Of a DNA stretch of 64,000 nucleotides, positions 1-8,890 are shown in pieces. This DNA comes from Pseudomonadota bacterium. GTDB lineage: Bacteria; Pseudomonadota; Alphaproteobacteria; Acetobacterales; Acetobacteraceae. Position 1 is the stretch's first letter. Every line of letters starts with the position of its first letter. The position numbers and the translations under genes were made by a program. The notes beneath the pieces were generated by a model. It was not told the origin of the DNA, did not search any database, and saw only the letters and a program-made list of their open reading frames with translations. The stretch covers positions 1 to 64,000 of the forward strand of contig JAJYYH010000036.1 of assembly GCA_021801255.1 (NCBI GenBank). The letters run 5' to 3'.

Positions 1-406
1 TCCGCCTCGCTGAGCCCTTTCTGAAACTGCACCGAATTGCGCGCCATTGGCCAACCCCTTGTTAATCCACCGCATCCGAGCAATTGGACCACAGCAGAGT
101 CGGCTGAGCAAGGTGCGTAATCAGGAAATAATTTGCAATCTGCGTGGCTGGCCGACGAAACAGACCGACACAGCGAAGACTCTCATTTCCACCTGCATGG
201 ACAATGGCTTGATTCCGGAATACCTCACCTCGCAGTTTTCGTCCCTTCGCTCCTTGCTGGAGAGCGGCGTTCCGACCATACGAAACAGGAACGGCGGCCA
301 CGGCCAAGGGGAATCTTCCGTCCCCGTTCCCGAATACTTGGCTCGTTACGCGTTGAATCTCACAGCGACGACCATTCTGTTCTTGGTCGAAGCCCACAAA
401 AGCTAA
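1..406 (+). pseudogene. Decayed 3' fragment of STM4504/CBY_0614-type (AbiJ-N/DUF7014) defence-associated gene
   Basis: The frame ending at 406 encodes a C-terminal block with NGLIP, LRSLLESGVPTIRN, GHGQG, VPEYLARYALNLTATT and FLVEAHK. From memory this matches the C-terminal part of STM4504/CBY_0614 family proteins, which carry an AbiJ-like N-terminal region and are linked to abortive infection. The first 40 bases encode a piece resembling the family's EFLKAHEHYR stretch (EPFLKLHRIARH), but in a different frame that stops at about position 63. At least one frameshift therefore separates the two pieces. The 5' part lies outside the window. Base composition is clearly less GC-rich than the genes that follow, which suggests foreign origin. 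The family call is from recalled motifs only; the absence of an intact frame is seen directly. Confidence 0.55.
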
Positions 407-626
407 CCGAGATTATGCACGACTGCAGGCGGTTCCCATTGCATTTATAGGGCCAGCCAAGAAGCCGATCGTCCGTTACATTGCCGCGCTCCGGTATAGC
501 AACACGCGTCCGGCCGGCGGAATTCGCTGCTTTGGTCGTTCTCGTGCATAATCCTGGCTAAGAAACATCTGCCGGCGCGGCCAAAAGCGCGGGCGGGCTT
601 GATGAAACCATAAACGGGAGGAAACC

Positions 627-1394
627 ATGACAGACGGAATGGCCGGCAAGGTGGTTTTGGTGAGCGGCGGCGGCTCGGGGATCGGGCGGGCCAGTGCGCG
701 GGCCCTGGCGCGCGCCGGCGCGGCCGTGGCGGTCGCCGATCTCACCCGCGAGAGTGCCGCGGCGACGGTTGCCGAGATCGTGGCCCTGGGTGGGCGGGCG
801 GTCGCGCTGGCCGGCGATGTCAGCCGGGAGAGCGATGTCGTGGCGCTCATCGAGGCGGCGCGCGCGGCTTTCGGGCGGCTCGATGGCGCCTTCAACAATG
901 CCGGCATCAGCCCCGCCGCGGTCGGGAGCGCCGGCGTGCCGATCGCCGCGTTGCCCGAGGCGGCGTTCCAGCGGGTGATCGCGGTCAACCTCGCTGGCGT
1001 CTTTCTCTGCCTCAAGCACGAAATCACGGCGCTGGCGCGGGAGGCCGGCGGCGCCATTGTCAATACCGCCTCGGTCGCCGGCCTCGTCGGGCTGGCCGGC
1101 TCGGGCGCCTATGTCGCGAGCAAGCACGGCGTGATCGGCCTGACCCGCACCGCGGCGCTGGAAAACGCCGCCGTGGGCATCCGCGTCAACGCCGTCTGCC
1201 CCGGCTACATCGACACGCCGATGGTGGCGCCGCACATGCCGGCGCGCGGCCCGGATATTCTGGGCAAGGTGCCGTTTGCCCGGCTCGGGCGCGCCGACGA
1301 AATCGCCGAGTTGGTGCTCTGGCTGCTCTCCGATCGCGCCTCCTTCGTCACTGGCGCGGCCTATGTCGCCGATGGCGGCTATTCCGCCGCCTGA
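627..1394 (+). CDS. Short-chain dehydrogenase/reductase (SDR), classical type
   Basis: A 255-aa NAD(P)-dependent oxidoreductase of usual classical-SDR length. It has the glycine-rich cofactor motif SGGGSGIGRA near residue 12, the NNAGIS motif near residue 90, a Ser in NTASVAG, and the YVASK catalytic Tyr/Lys pair near residue 157. The C-terminal segment (FVTGAAYVADGGYSA) is typical of the family. A good ribosome-binding site (gggaggaaacc) sits just before the ATG. The substrate cannot be told from sequence: FabG-like reductases and sugar or secondary-alcohol dehydrogenases look alike here. It stands alone between the decayed defence gene and the pseudopilin genes. Confidence 0.93.
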   Translation: MTDGMAGKVVLVSGGGSGIGRASARALARAGAAVAVADLTRESAAATVAEIVALGGRAVALAGDVSRESDVVALIEAARAAFGRLDGAFNNAGISPAAVGSAGVPIAALPEAAFQRVIAVNLAGVFLCLKHEITALAREAGGAIVNTASVAGLVGLAGSGAYVASKHGVIGLTRTAALENAAVGIRVNAVCPGYIDTPMVAPHMPARGPDILGKVPFARLGRADEIAELVLWLLSDRASFVTGAAYVADGGYSAA

Positions 1395-1453
1395 ACGGGG
1401 GGGTTTCCCGCTTAACTCTTCTTTTATAAATTTGTCTCAATGATCCGGCTGCG

Positions 1454-2782
1454 ATGGCATATCTGCGGGCGGATCGTTGGTTGGGCTATCTCAGGCGCCG
1501 GCGCGGCGGGACGCGCGCGGGGCGGCGCGGGGCGGTCGCGATCATGGTCGGGCTCGCGCTGCCGGTGCTGATCGGCGCCGCCGGCCTCGCCGCCGATGTC
1601 GGGCTCTGGTATCGCGAGAGCGCGCGGCTCCAGATGGCCGCCGATGCCGGGGCCATGGGGGCAGCGCGGCTGTTGCAGAATTCCGCCGCCGCGCCGGCGG
1701 ATTACGTCGCCGCGGCGAGCGCCGAGGTCAACGGCGTGAGCGCCAACCATCTCATCGGCACGCTCCTGGCCGCCCCGGCGGTCAGCGTGGTCGCGGGCAG
1801 CAGCGTCACGGTGACGCTCTCCAGCCAGTCCGATCGCTTCTTCACGGCGCTGTTCTCTGCCACCCCGGTAACGCTGAGCGCAACCGCGATGGCGGGTCTT
1901 TCGACCACCGCCGCGCCCTGCGTCATGGCGCTCGGCAAAAACGTGCCGATCGGCATCGAGGTCGAGAACGAGGGCACGATCACCGCGACCAATTGCAGCG
2001 TCTTCTCCAATTCCGCGACCACGGTGCAATGCGACGCGACCGCCAATCCCTCGACCGCCTCGATCTATGTCCGCAATGGCTCGATCACCGCGCAAAGCGT
2101 CGGCGCCGCCGGCACGGTGTGCGACAATACCTGGAACGGCGGCTCGGTGATCTCGCCCGCCGGCACCTCGGATGCCGCGAGCCAGAGCGATCCCCACGCG
2201 GGCCTCGCCGCCCCGCCCGCCAGCAGCACCTGCCAGCCAAGCAGCTATGGCTGGCAGAATAACGGCGTGCTCAACCTCAATCCCGGCACCTATTGCGGCG
2301 GCCTCACCATCAGCAACGGCATGACAGTGAATTTCGCGCCCGGCACCTATGTCATCACCAACGGCAATTTCGACATCACCGGCGGCTCGACGGTGGGCAC
2401 CGCCGCGGGCGTGACGTTCTATCTCGGCGGCGACACTCCCGGGTCGGTACAATGGACCAACTATACCAATACGCAATGGTCGATGAGCGCGCCGGCGAGC
2501 GGCCCCTATGCCGGCATCCTGGTCTATCAGGGCGCGGGCAGCGACGGCAGCGCGCCCACCAACCAGGTGGTGGGCGGTTCGGGTCTTTCGATCAACGGCA
2601 CGATCTATACCCCGAACGCCCAGTTGCAGGTCACCAATGACGCGGTGCTGACCCACCCCGCCGATGGCGGGCTCGGCATCATCGCCCAGAGCATCAACGT
2701 CGAGGGCAGCGGCCAGATCCAGGCCGGCGGCGTGGTTCCGGGCGGCGGCGCCAGCAGCTCCCAGATCGTGCTGCTGCAATGA
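1454..2782 (+). CDS. TadG-like Flp pilus-assembly protein
   Basis: A 442-aa protein whose N-terminus has a basic stretch followed by the Tad pseudopilin segment GAVAIMVGLALPVLIGAAGLAADVGLWY, a single hydrophobic helix at about residues 28-52 with the conserved DVG-WY ending. The remainder is Gly/Ser/Thr/Asn-rich, with motifs such as NLNPGTYCGGL and NFAPGTYVI that suggest a secreted beta-rich domain. TadG-type proteins are inner-membrane-anchored minor pseudopilins of Flp/Tad systems. It overlaps the next gene by 4 bp (ATGA). No strong ribosome-binding site is visible, so the start is less sure than the frame. No tad/cpa secretion ATPase or secretin gene lies in the window. Confidence 0.82.
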   Translation: MAYLRADRWLGYLRRRRGGTRAGRRGAVAIMVGLALPVLIGAAGLAADVGLWYRESARLQMAADAGAMGAARLLQNSAAAPADYVAAASAEVNGVSANHLIGTLLAAPAVSVVAGSSVTVTLSSQSDRFFTALFSATPVTLSATAMAGLSTTAAPCVMALGKNVPIGIEVENEGTITATNCSVFSNSATTVQCDATANPSTASIYVRNGSITAQSVGAAGTVCDNTWNGGSVISPAGTSDAASQSDPHAGLAAPPASSTCQPSSYGWQNNGVLNLNPGTYCGGLTISNGMTVNFAPGTYVITNGNFDITGGSTVGTAAGVTFYLGGDTPGSVQWTNYTNTQWSMSAPASGPYAGILVYQGAGSDGSAPTNQVVGGSGLSINGTIYTPNAQLQVTNDAVLTHPADGGLGIIAQSINVEGSGQIQAGGVVPGGGASSSQIVLLQ

Positions 2783-3258
2783 CCCGCCGCAGCCTCGTCG
2801 CGGCCTGCCGTCGGGCGCGGCGCGGCTCGGTCGCGGTGGAATCGGCGCTCGCCATCGTCTTCGTGCTGACCCCGCTCTGCTTTGGCGCGGCCGATCTCGG
2901 CCTGACCTTCGCAACCCAAGCGCGGCTCGACCAGGCGATGGAGGCGGCGATCCTGTTCGCCTGGGGCAACCCGACCAGTGCCAGCCCGAGCGCGATCCAG
3001 ACCGTGGCCCAAAGCGCCTACGGGACGGCGGCGCCGAGCCTCGCCATGACCACCCCGGTGCTGGCCTGCTATTGCCTCACCATCGCCAACGGGCAGGAGA
3101 CGCAGACCGCGAGCGCCTGCGGCGGCACCTGCGCGAGCGGCCAGATGGCGACCTATCTCGCGCTTTCGCTGAGCGCCTCGCTCACCTTGCCGATGCCCCT
3201 GCCGGCGCTGCCCTCGCCGATCACCCTGACCTCCGCGGGCATGGTGCGCATCCAATGA
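2779..3258 (+). CDS. TadE-like pseudopilin
   Basis: A 159-aa protein starting in the ATGA overlap with the upstream TadG-like gene. The N-terminus has an Arg-rich head, then GSVAVESALAIVFVLTPLCFGAADLGL, the TadE-type transmembrane segment with its conserved E after AV. The C-terminal part is Ala/Ser/Thr-rich with two Cys pairs (ACYC and ACGGTC), which may form disulfides outside the membrane. It most likely acts with its two neighbours as a minor pilin set. The gene ends in another 4-bp ATGA overlap, so all three should be translated from one mRNA. Confidence 0.8.
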   Translation: MTRRSLVAACRRARRGSVAVESALAIVFVLTPLCFGAADLGLTFATQARLDQAMEAAILFAWGNPTSASPSAIQTVAQSAYGTAAPSLAMTTPVLACYCLTIANGQETQTASACGGTCASGQMATYLALSLSASLTLPMPLPALPSPITLTSAGMVRIQ

Positions 3259-3692
3259 AGCGGCGCGCGAAGGGGCGAAAATCCGGCGGCTGGCGCGACC
3301 GGCGCGGCGTCGCGGCCCTCGAATTCGCCCTGAGCGGCATTCCGGTGCTGATCCTCCTGCTCGCCACCATCGAATTCGGCCGGCTGATCGCCGATCAATA
3401 CGCGCTCTCGATCGGGGTCGAGCGGGCGGCGCGCTATGCCGTGGTGCATGGCAGCCAGTCTGCCGCGCCGGCCTCGGCGGCCGATATCATCGCGCAATTC
3501 TACGCCGCCGCCGCCCCCTTCCTCGCCGCCGGATCGAGCGGGCCGGTGGTCAGCGTCGCGTTCTCGCCGAGCAACGCCCCCGGCGGCCAGGTCAGCATCG
3601 CCGCCCTCTACGATTTCATCCCGGTCAGCACGCTGGAGGCGATCCCGGCGATCACGCTCAGCGCAGAGGCGAGCTACACTATTCAGAATTGA
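3255..3692 (+). CDS. TadE-like pseudopilin
   Basis: A 145-aa protein, third gene of the pseudopilin trio. The N-terminus (MKRRAKGRKSGG) is basic, followed by GVAALEFALSGIPVLILLLATIEFGRL, an unmistakable TadE motif with the conserved Glu at +5 of the hydrophobic stretch. The following ERAARYAVVHG is also typical of TadE-like proteins. The start is fixed by the ATGA overlap with the preceding gene; longer in-frame extensions upstream are antisense or frame shadows. It has one membrane helix and a small extracytoplasmic domain. Confidence 0.85.
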   Translation: MKRRAKGRKSGGWRDRRGVAALEFALSGIPVLILLLATIEFGRLIADQYALSIGVERAARYAVVHGSQSAAPASAADIIAQFYAAAAPFLAAGSSGPVVSVAFSPSNAPGGQVSIAALYDFIPVSTLEAIPAITLSAEASYTIQN

Positions 3693-3766
3693 GCGTTCGT
3701 GGCGGGTTTATCGCAGCAAACCAAGGCCAGGAGCAGGACAATCGGGTGAAGAATGTTTTGTACGAG

Positions 3767-3847
3767 CCAGGGCGCTGCCCTGGACAAGCTGGGGGCGGCG
3801 CCCCCAGACCCGCATCCCGGGAAGGGTTCCCGGGGCTCTGCCTCTGG
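3767..3847. repeat. Cluster of three GC-rich palindromes upstream of rpsB
   Basis: The 339-base gap between the TadE-like gene and rpsB holds three back-to-back hairpins: ccagggcg/ctgccctgg (3767-3783), ctgggggcggcgcccccag (3789-3807), and cccgggaagggttcccggg (3816-3834), followed by a partial fourth (ggggctctgcctctgg). From memory, this style of palindromic gggctctgccc sequence is common between genes of Acetobacteraceae. It could act as a transcription barrier between the pseudopilin genes and rpsB, but no T-run follows. In the rest of the gap I see no gene and no recognisable r-protein leader. Confidence 0.7.
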
Positions 3848-4031
3848 CCGTCAATCGCTCGCCCGCGATGACGCACGGCTTGCCTTGGCGGGGGTTTTCC
3901 GCCATATCCCGCGCGCCGGCCGCTTGCCGGTAATTCACACGCGGGGCGCCTTCCCCGGCTGATGCCGGGTCCGGTGGCCGCTGGCCTCGCCCCGCGGAGG
4001 TTCAACCGGACACGGGAAAGGAGATCGCGTC

Positions 4032-4808
4032 ATGGCGATGCCTGAATTCACCTTGCGCCAGCTACTCGAAGCCGGCGTGCATTTCGGTCACCATACGCGG
4101 CGCTGGGATCCGCGCATGGCGCCCTATCTGTTTGGCGTGCGCAACCAGGTGCACATCATCGACCTGCAACAGACGGTGCCGCTGCTCGACCGCGCGCTCC
4201 GCGCGGTGCGCGACGTGGTGGCCGGGGGCGGGCGGGTGCTGTTCGTCGGCACCAAGCGCGCGGCCGCCGAATATGTCGCCGACTCGGCCAAGCGCTGCGG
4301 CCAGTATTACGTCAACCACCGCTGGCTCGGCGGCACGCTGACCAACTGGAAGACCATCATCGCGAGCATCAAGCGGCTGCGCCAGATCGAGGACATGCTG
4401 AGCGGGGAGGTCCATGGCCTGACCAAGAAAGAGGTGCTGAACATCACCCGCACCCGCGACAAGCTGGAGCGCGCCTTGGGCGGCATCAAGGAGATGGGCG
4501 GGCTGCCCGATATCCTATTCATCATCGACACCAACAAGGAAAAACTCGCGGTCGAGGAGGCGACCAAGCTCGGTATTCCGGTGGTCGCCGTGCTCGACAG
4601 CAATTCCAATCCCCAAGGCGTCACCTATCCGATCCCTGGCAATGACGACGCGGTGCGCGCGATCGAACTCTATTGCGATCTCGTCGCCGGCGCCGTGCTC
4701 GATGGCATCAGCGCCGAGATGGCGGCCTCGGGCGCCGACCTCGGCGCCGCGCCGGAATTGCCGCCAGCCGCCCTCGCCGATCTTGCCCCCGAGCACCCCG
4801 CCGCCTGA
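4032..4808 (+). CDS. rpsB: 30S ribosomal protein S2
   Basis: A 258-aa protein, full length for bacterial S2. It begins with [20 protein letters not shown] and contains [38 protein letters not shown] and [14 protein letters not shown], the signature blocks of S2. The protein binds late on the 30S platform together with S1. An AAAGGAG ribosome-binding site precedes the ATG. It is followed by tsf, the usual partner, but the 126-bp spacer is filled by a hairpin repeat element whose first TGA is also the rpsB stop codon. Confidence 0.99.
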   Translation: MAMPEFTLRQLLEAGVHFGHHTRRWDPRMAPYLFGVRNQVHIIDLQQTVPLLDRALRAVRDVVAGGGRVLFVGTKRAAAEYVADSAKRCGQYYVNHRWLGGTLTNWKTIIASIKRLRQIEDMLSGEVHGLTKKEVLNITRTRDKLERALGGIKEMGGLPDILFIIDTNKEKLAVEEATKLGIPVVAVLDSNSNPQGVTYPIPGNDDAVRAIELYCDLVAGAVLDGISAEMAASGADLGAAPELPPAALADLAPEHPAA

Positions 4809-4910
4809 GCGTTTGAAAAAGCATGCCCCCGCGTCCCGGAATTGATCGGAAAAGAAGCAATGTTCCCAGAGAGTATTCGTTTTCAAGTGCGATTGATTTG
4901 CAGGCTCTGA
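4806..4910 (+). repeat. Dispersed hairpin repeat element, copy A (rpsB-tsf spacer)
   Basis: About 105 bp, the most diverged of four copies in the window (others at 17290, 52808 and, inverted, 59186). It starts at the rpsB stop codon (tgagcgtttgaaaaagcatg), has an imperfect pairing arm agagagtattcgttttcaag, and ends with the shared block cgattgatttgcaggctctg. The middle segment ggaattgatcgg also recurs in the other copies. It is AT-richer than the flanking genes. Lying between two highly expressed cotranscribed genes, it should be present in their mRNA as a stem-loop; any role in mRNA processing or partial termination is inference. Confidence 0.8.
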
Positions 4911-4934
4911 GCAAACCGAGACCGGGAGAAGAAA

Positions 4935-5855
4935 ATGGCTGAAATCACCGCCGCGTTGGTCAAGGAACTGCGCGAGAAAACCGGCGCCGGCATGATGGAT
5001 TGCAAGAAGGCGCTGGGCGAAACGAGCGGCGATCTCGAGGCCGCAACCGACTGGCTGCGCAAGAAGGGTCTCGCGGCGGCGGCGAAGAAATCCGGCCGCG
5101 TCGCCGCCGAAGGGTTGATCGCCGTCGCCTCGGTGCCGGCCAAGGCGGCGATGGTCGAGGTCAACGCCGAGACCGATTTCGTCGCACGCAACGAGCACTT
5201 CCAGCATTTTGTCGCAACCGTCGCCAAGGTCGCGCTGCATGTTGGGGAAGACATCGCCGCGATCGGTGCCGCCGCTTTTCCCGATAGCGGGCGAACGGTG
5301 GCCGAGGAACTGACCCATCTCGTGGCCACCATCGGCGAGAACATGTCGCTCCGCCGCGCCCGCGTGCTCGCCGTGCCGCAAGGCGTGGTGGCGAGCTATG
5401 TGCATGCCGCCCTCCGCCCCGGCCTCGGCAAGATCGGTGTGCTGGTCGCGCTCGAGGGCAATAGCGAGGGCCAGGCGCTGGAAACGCTCGGCCGTCAGGT
5501 CGGCATGCACATCGCCGCGACGCGGCCCGAGGCGATCGATATCGACGGCGTCGATCCCGCGGCGCTGCTGCGCGAGAAGGCGATCCTGGCCGAGCAGGCG
5601 CGGGCCTCGGGCAAGCCCGAGGCGATCATCGAGAAGATGGTCGAGGGCCGCATCCGCAAATACTATGAGGAAGTGGTGCTGCTGGAGCAGGTCTGGGTGC
5701 ATGACGGCGAGAGCCGGGTGCGCGCCGTGCTCGCGAAATCAGGGGCGCGGCTGGCCGGCTTCGCGCGGTTCCAGTTGGGCGAGGGCATCGCGCGCCAGGG
5801 CGGCGATTTCGCCGCCGAGGTCGCCGCCGCCGCCGGTCTCGCCGCAACCGAGTGA
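4935..5855 (+). CDS. tsf: Elongation factor Ts
   Basis: A 306-aa protein of usual EF-Ts length. The N-terminal UBA-like domain carries [20 protein letters not shown], and the core has [14 protein letters not shown], the two best EF-Ts signatures. The dimerisation-domain region includes [13 protein letters not shown] and the C-terminal GEGI. It is the nucleotide-exchange factor that recycles EF-Tu from GDP to GTP form in the cytoplasm. A ccgggagaagaaa ribosome-binding site precedes the ATG. It is second in the rpsB-tsf-pyrH-frr series. Confidence 0.99.
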   Translation: MAEITAALVKELREKTGAGMMDCKKALGETSGDLEAATDWLRKKGLAAAAKKSGRVAAEGLIAVASVPAKAAMVEVNAETDFVARNEHFQHFVATVAKVALHVGEDIAAIGAAAFPDSGRTVAEELTHLVATIGENMSLRRARVLAVPQGVVASYVHAALRPGLGKIGVLVALEGNSEGQALETLGRQVGMHIAATRPEAIDIDGVDPAALLREKAILAEQARASGKPEAIIEKMVEGRIRKYYEEVVLLEQVWVHDGESRVRAVLAKSGARLAGFARFQLGEGIARQGGDFAAEVAAAAGLAATE

Positions 5856-5949
5856 GGCGCATCGGCGGCCCGCCGCGACGTCCGTCACGGCCCTTGTTCA
5901 TCGCCGGCCAGGCCAGTAGTTTGCGTTCGGCATGGGACGATCTCCTGGC

Positions 5950-6672
5950 ATGAGCGAGCGGCAACCCTATAAGCGCGTCCTTCTGAAAGTGTCCGGCGAG
6001 GCGCTGATGGGGGAGCGCGAGTACGGCCTCGATCCCGAAACCGTGCACCGCATCGCCAGCGATATCGGCGACGTCGTGGCGATGGGCGCCGAGGTCTGCC
6101 TGGTGATCGGCGGGGGCAATATTTTCCGCGGGGTTTCGGGAGCGGCCGGGGGCATGGATCGCGCCCAGGCTGACTACATGGGTATGTTGGCGACGGTGAT
6201 CAACGCGCTCGCGCTCCAGAACGCGCTGGAAAAGCGTGGAGTCGCGACCCGGGTGCAATCGGCCATTCCGATGGCCAGTGTCTGCGAGCCCTATATCCGC
6301 CGCCGTGCCGAGCGGCACATGGAAAAGGGCCGGGTGGTGATTTTCGCCGCCGGCACCGGCAACCCGTTCTTCACCACCGACACCGCGGCGGCCTTGCGCG
6401 CGGCCGAGATGAAGTGTGACGCGCTGCTCAAGGGCACCCAGGTCGATGGCGTCTATTCCGCCGATCCGCGCAAGGTCGCGGATGCCGAGCGCTACCACGA
6501 GCTGACCTATCTCGACGTGCTGTCGCGCGATCTCGCGGTGATGGACGCCGCGGCGGTCAGCCTGGCGCGCGAGAATGGCCTGCCGATCGTGGTGTTCAAC
6601 ATCAACGCTTCCGGCGCCTTCGCGCGCGTCATGCGCGGCGAGGGGCGTTTCACGACCATCGTCGAAGCCTAG
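5950..6672 (+). CDS. pyrH: UMP kinase
   Basis: A 240-aa amino-acid-kinase-fold enzyme that phosphorylates UMP to UDP in pyrimidine nucleotide synthesis; family members are hexameric and usually regulated by GTP and UTP. Seen here: [25 protein letters not shown], the [19 protein letters not shown] block, [13 protein letters not shown], and NGLPIVVFN. An in-frame ATG 18 bases upstream (5932) is also possible, but the chosen start gives the family's usual N-terminus just ahead of YKR. Spacing and order (tsf, pyrH, frr) match the conserved alphaproteobacterial operon. Confidence 0.98.
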   Translation: MSERQPYKRVLLKVSGEALMGEREYGLDPETVHRIASDIGDVVAMGAEVCLVIGGGNIFRGVSGAAGGMDRAQADYMGMLATVINALALQNALEKRGVATRVQSAIPMASVCEPYIRRRAERHMEKGRVVIFAAGTGNPFFTTDTAAALRAAEMKCDALLKGTQVDGVYSADPRKVADAERYHELTYLDVLSRDLAVMDAAAVSLARENGLPIVVFNINASGAFARVMRGEGRFTTIVEA

Positions 6673-6695
6673 GAAAATGTTCCGGGGGAATTGCC

Positions 6696-7262
6696 GTGGC
6701 GGCTGATCTCAATGCCTTGAAGCAGGATCTCTCCCGCCGGATGGAAGGCGCGCTGGAGACCCTGAAGCGCGAATTCGCCGGCCTGCGCACCGGGCGCGCG
6801 AGCCCCGCTTTGCTGGAGCCGGTGCGCGTCGAGGCCTATGGCGGCGAATTGCCGCTCAGCCAGGTCGGCACCATCGGCGTGCCGGAGGCCCGCATGCTCA
6901 CCGTTCAGGTCTGGGACCGGACCCTGGTCGGCGCGGTGGAGCGGGCGATCCGCGATGCCGGGCTCGGGCTCAACCCGGCCTCCGACGGCCAGCTCGTGCG
7001 GGTGCCAATCCCGATTCTGACGCAGGAGCGGCGGGTGGAACTCGCCAAGGCCGCCGCCCGCTATGCCGAGGGCGCGCGGGTCGCGGTACGCGGGGTGCGG
7101 CGCGATGGCATGGATCACATCAAGGCGCATGAGAAGAAACACGAAATCAGCGAGGACGATGTGGCGCATTGGTCGGATGAAGTGCAGAAACTAACCGATC
7201 ACTACATCAAGCGGGTCGACGAGATACTGGCGGAAAAGGAAAGGGACATCCGGCAGGTCTGA
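6696..7262 (+). CDS. frr: Ribosome recycling factor
   Basis: A 188-aa protein, normal RRF length. It uses a GTG start with tccgggggaa upstream. Diagnostic stretches are [34 protein letters not shown], and the C-terminal [25 protein letters not shown], with EF-G, splits the post-termination ribosome. It lies 23 bases after pyrH and 7 bases before uppS, so it is in the same transcription unit. Confidence 0.98.
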   Translation: MAADLNALKQDLSRRMEGALETLKREFAGLRTGRASPALLEPVRVEAYGGELPLSQVGTIGVPEARMLTVQVWDRTLVGAVERAIRDAGLGLNPASDGQLVRVPIPILTQERRVELAKAAARYAEGARVAVRGVRRDGMDHIKAHEKKHEISEDDVAHWSDEVQKLTDHYIKRVDEILAEKERDIRQV

Positions 7263-7269
7263 GGCTCTG

Positions 7270-8025
7270 ATGTCGGCCACCACCAAGACTGCGGCGCGCA
7301 AGGCTCTTCCGGCGGAGCTCGGGACGGTGCCGGCGCATGTCGCGATCATCATGGATGGCAACGGCCGCTGGGCCGCGTCACGCGGCCTGCCGCGGATCGC
7401 CGGCCATCGCGCCGGCGCCATGGCGGTGCGGCGCACCATCGAGGCGGCGCTGCACCATGGCGTCGCCTGGCTCACGCTCTATGCCTTCAGCAGCGAGAAC
7501 TGGCGCCGCCCAGCCGGCGAGGTCAACGACCTCACCACGCTGCTGCGCCACTATGTCAAAAGCGAGATCGCCGAACTCGCGGCCCATGGCGTGCGGCTCC
7601 GGGTGATCGGCGAGGCGGCGCGGTTTCCCGACGATATCCAGGCAAGCCTGGGCGCCGCCGAACGCGCGACGCGGGCCAATGCCCGGCTCAATCTCACCAT
7701 CGCGCTCTCCTATGGCGGGCGGGCCGAGATCGTTGCGGCGGCGCGGCGGGCGGCGGCGGCGATCGCGGCCGGCGAGATCGACCCCGCGGCGCTCGATGAG
7801 GCGGCGTTCGGCCGGCTGCTCTTCACCGACGGCATGCCCGATCCCGATCTCATCATCCGTACCAGCGGCGAACAGCGGCTCTCCAATTTCCTGCTCTGGC
7901 AAGCGGCCTATGCCGAGCTGGTGTTCCTGAACGTGCTGTGGCCGGATTTTGGCGCTGTACAATTCGCCGAGGCCCTGGCCGATTATGCCAGCCGGGAGCG
8001 CAGGTTCGGTGCCCGCCCCGGCTGA
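7270..8025 (+). CDS. uppS: Isoprenyl transferase (undecaprenyl diphosphate synthase)
   Basis: A 251-aa cis-prenyltransferase that extends farnesyl diphosphate with isopentenyl diphosphate to the C55 carrier used for peptidoglycan and polysaccharides. The catalytic Asp lies in IIMDGNGRWAASRGLPR; other family blocks are GHRAGAMAVR, TLYAFSSENWRRP, LSYGGRAEIV and the C-terminal PDLIIRTSGEQRLSNFLLWQ. Full length. It ends inside the start of cdsA (17-bp overlap), which suggests translational coupling. Confidence 0.98.
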   Translation: MSATTKTAARKALPAELGTVPAHVAIIMDGNGRWAASRGLPRIAGHRAGAMAVRRTIEAALHHGVAWLTLYAFSSENWRRPAGEVNDLTTLLRHYVKSEIAELAAHGVRLRVIGEAARFPDDIQASLGAAERATRANARLNLTIALSYGGRAEIVAAARRAAAAIAAGEIDPAALDEAAFGRLLFTDGMPDPDLIIRTSGEQRLSNFLLWQAAYAELVFLNVLWPDFGAVQFAEALADYASRERRFGARPG

Positions 8026-8890
8026 AACGCGGTCCTCATCATGGGGCGATCTGCGGGTGCGGGTGCTCTCGGCCTTGGTGCTGGCCCCGCTGGCGCTGGC
8101 CGGGATCTGGTTCGGCGCGGCCTTCTGGATGGCGCTGGTGCTGCTCGCGGCACTCGGCCTCACGGCGGAGTGGCTGGCGCTCTGCGCCCAGCCGGCGCCG
8201 AGCCCCCCGGCGCTCGCGGTGTTTTTTGCCGTCGCGGCCGCGACCCTGCTCACGGGAGCGGGTCTCGCCCAGGCAGGGCTCGCCGTGCTGGGGGGCGGGG
8301 CGGCGGTGGCCGCGATCGTGGCGACGCCGCCCGGCGACGCCGAGCCGGTCTGGCGCCGGGCCGCGCTTCTCGCCTTTGGCACTTTCTATATCGGGCTCGC
8401 GAGCGTCGCGCTGGTGTGGCTCCGCGGCGATGCCGGCACAGATCCTGGCGGCGGCGCGGGCACCGCCGCCGGGCGGGATAATATCTTTTTCCTGCTGCTG
8501 GTCATCTGGGCCAGCGATATCGGCGCCTATCTTGCCGGCCGGCTGATCGGCGGCCCGAAACTCGCCCCGGCGATCTCGCCGGGCAAGACCTGGTCGGGCG
8601 CGGCGGGCGGGCTGGTCGCCGCGATCGCCGCCGGAATCGCCGTCGCCGAGACCGCCTCGGCGCCGACGGCGCTCCATGCCGGGCTGATCGCCGCCGGCCT
8701 CGGCGTGGTGGCGCAGGGCGGCGATCTGCTCGAAAGTTTTCTCAAGCGCCAGTTTCGGGTTAAGGATTCAAGCCGGCTGATCCCCGGCCATGGTGGCCTG
8801 TTCGACCGCCTCGATGGCGTTCTGACGGCTGCCCCGGCGGCGGCGGTTTTGGCGCTCAGTCTCGGGCGAGGAGTTTTGCTGTGGACCTGA
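8009..8890 (+). CDS. cdsA: Phosphatidate cytidylyltransferase
   Basis: A 293-aa multi-spanning membrane enzyme making CDP-diacylglycerol from CTP and phosphatidate. The C-terminal CDS signature is clear: WASDIGAYLAGRLIGG, ISPGKTWSGAAGG, then GDLLESFLKRQFRVKD and IPGHGGLFDRLDG. Hydrophobic segments fill the N-terminal half. The GTG start at 8009 is chosen because it has a ggagcgcagg stretch upstream and a usual length; a longer frame to 7949 would run deep into uppS. It overlaps dxr by 10 bp. Confidence 0.96.
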   Translation: MPAPAETRSSSWGDLRVRVLSALVLAPLALAGIWFGAAFWMALVLLAALGLTAEWLALCAQPAPSPPALAVFFAVAAATLLTGAGLAQAGLAVLGGGAAVAAIVATPPGDAEPVWRRAALLAFGTFYIGLASVALVWLRGDAGTDPGGGAGTAAGRDNIFFLLLVIWASDIGAYLAGRLIGGPKLAPAISPGKTWSGAAGGLVAAIAAGIAVAETASAPTALHAGLIAAGLGVVAQGGDLLESFLKRQFRVKDSSRLIPGHGGLFDRLDGVLTAAPAAAVLALSLGRGVLLWT

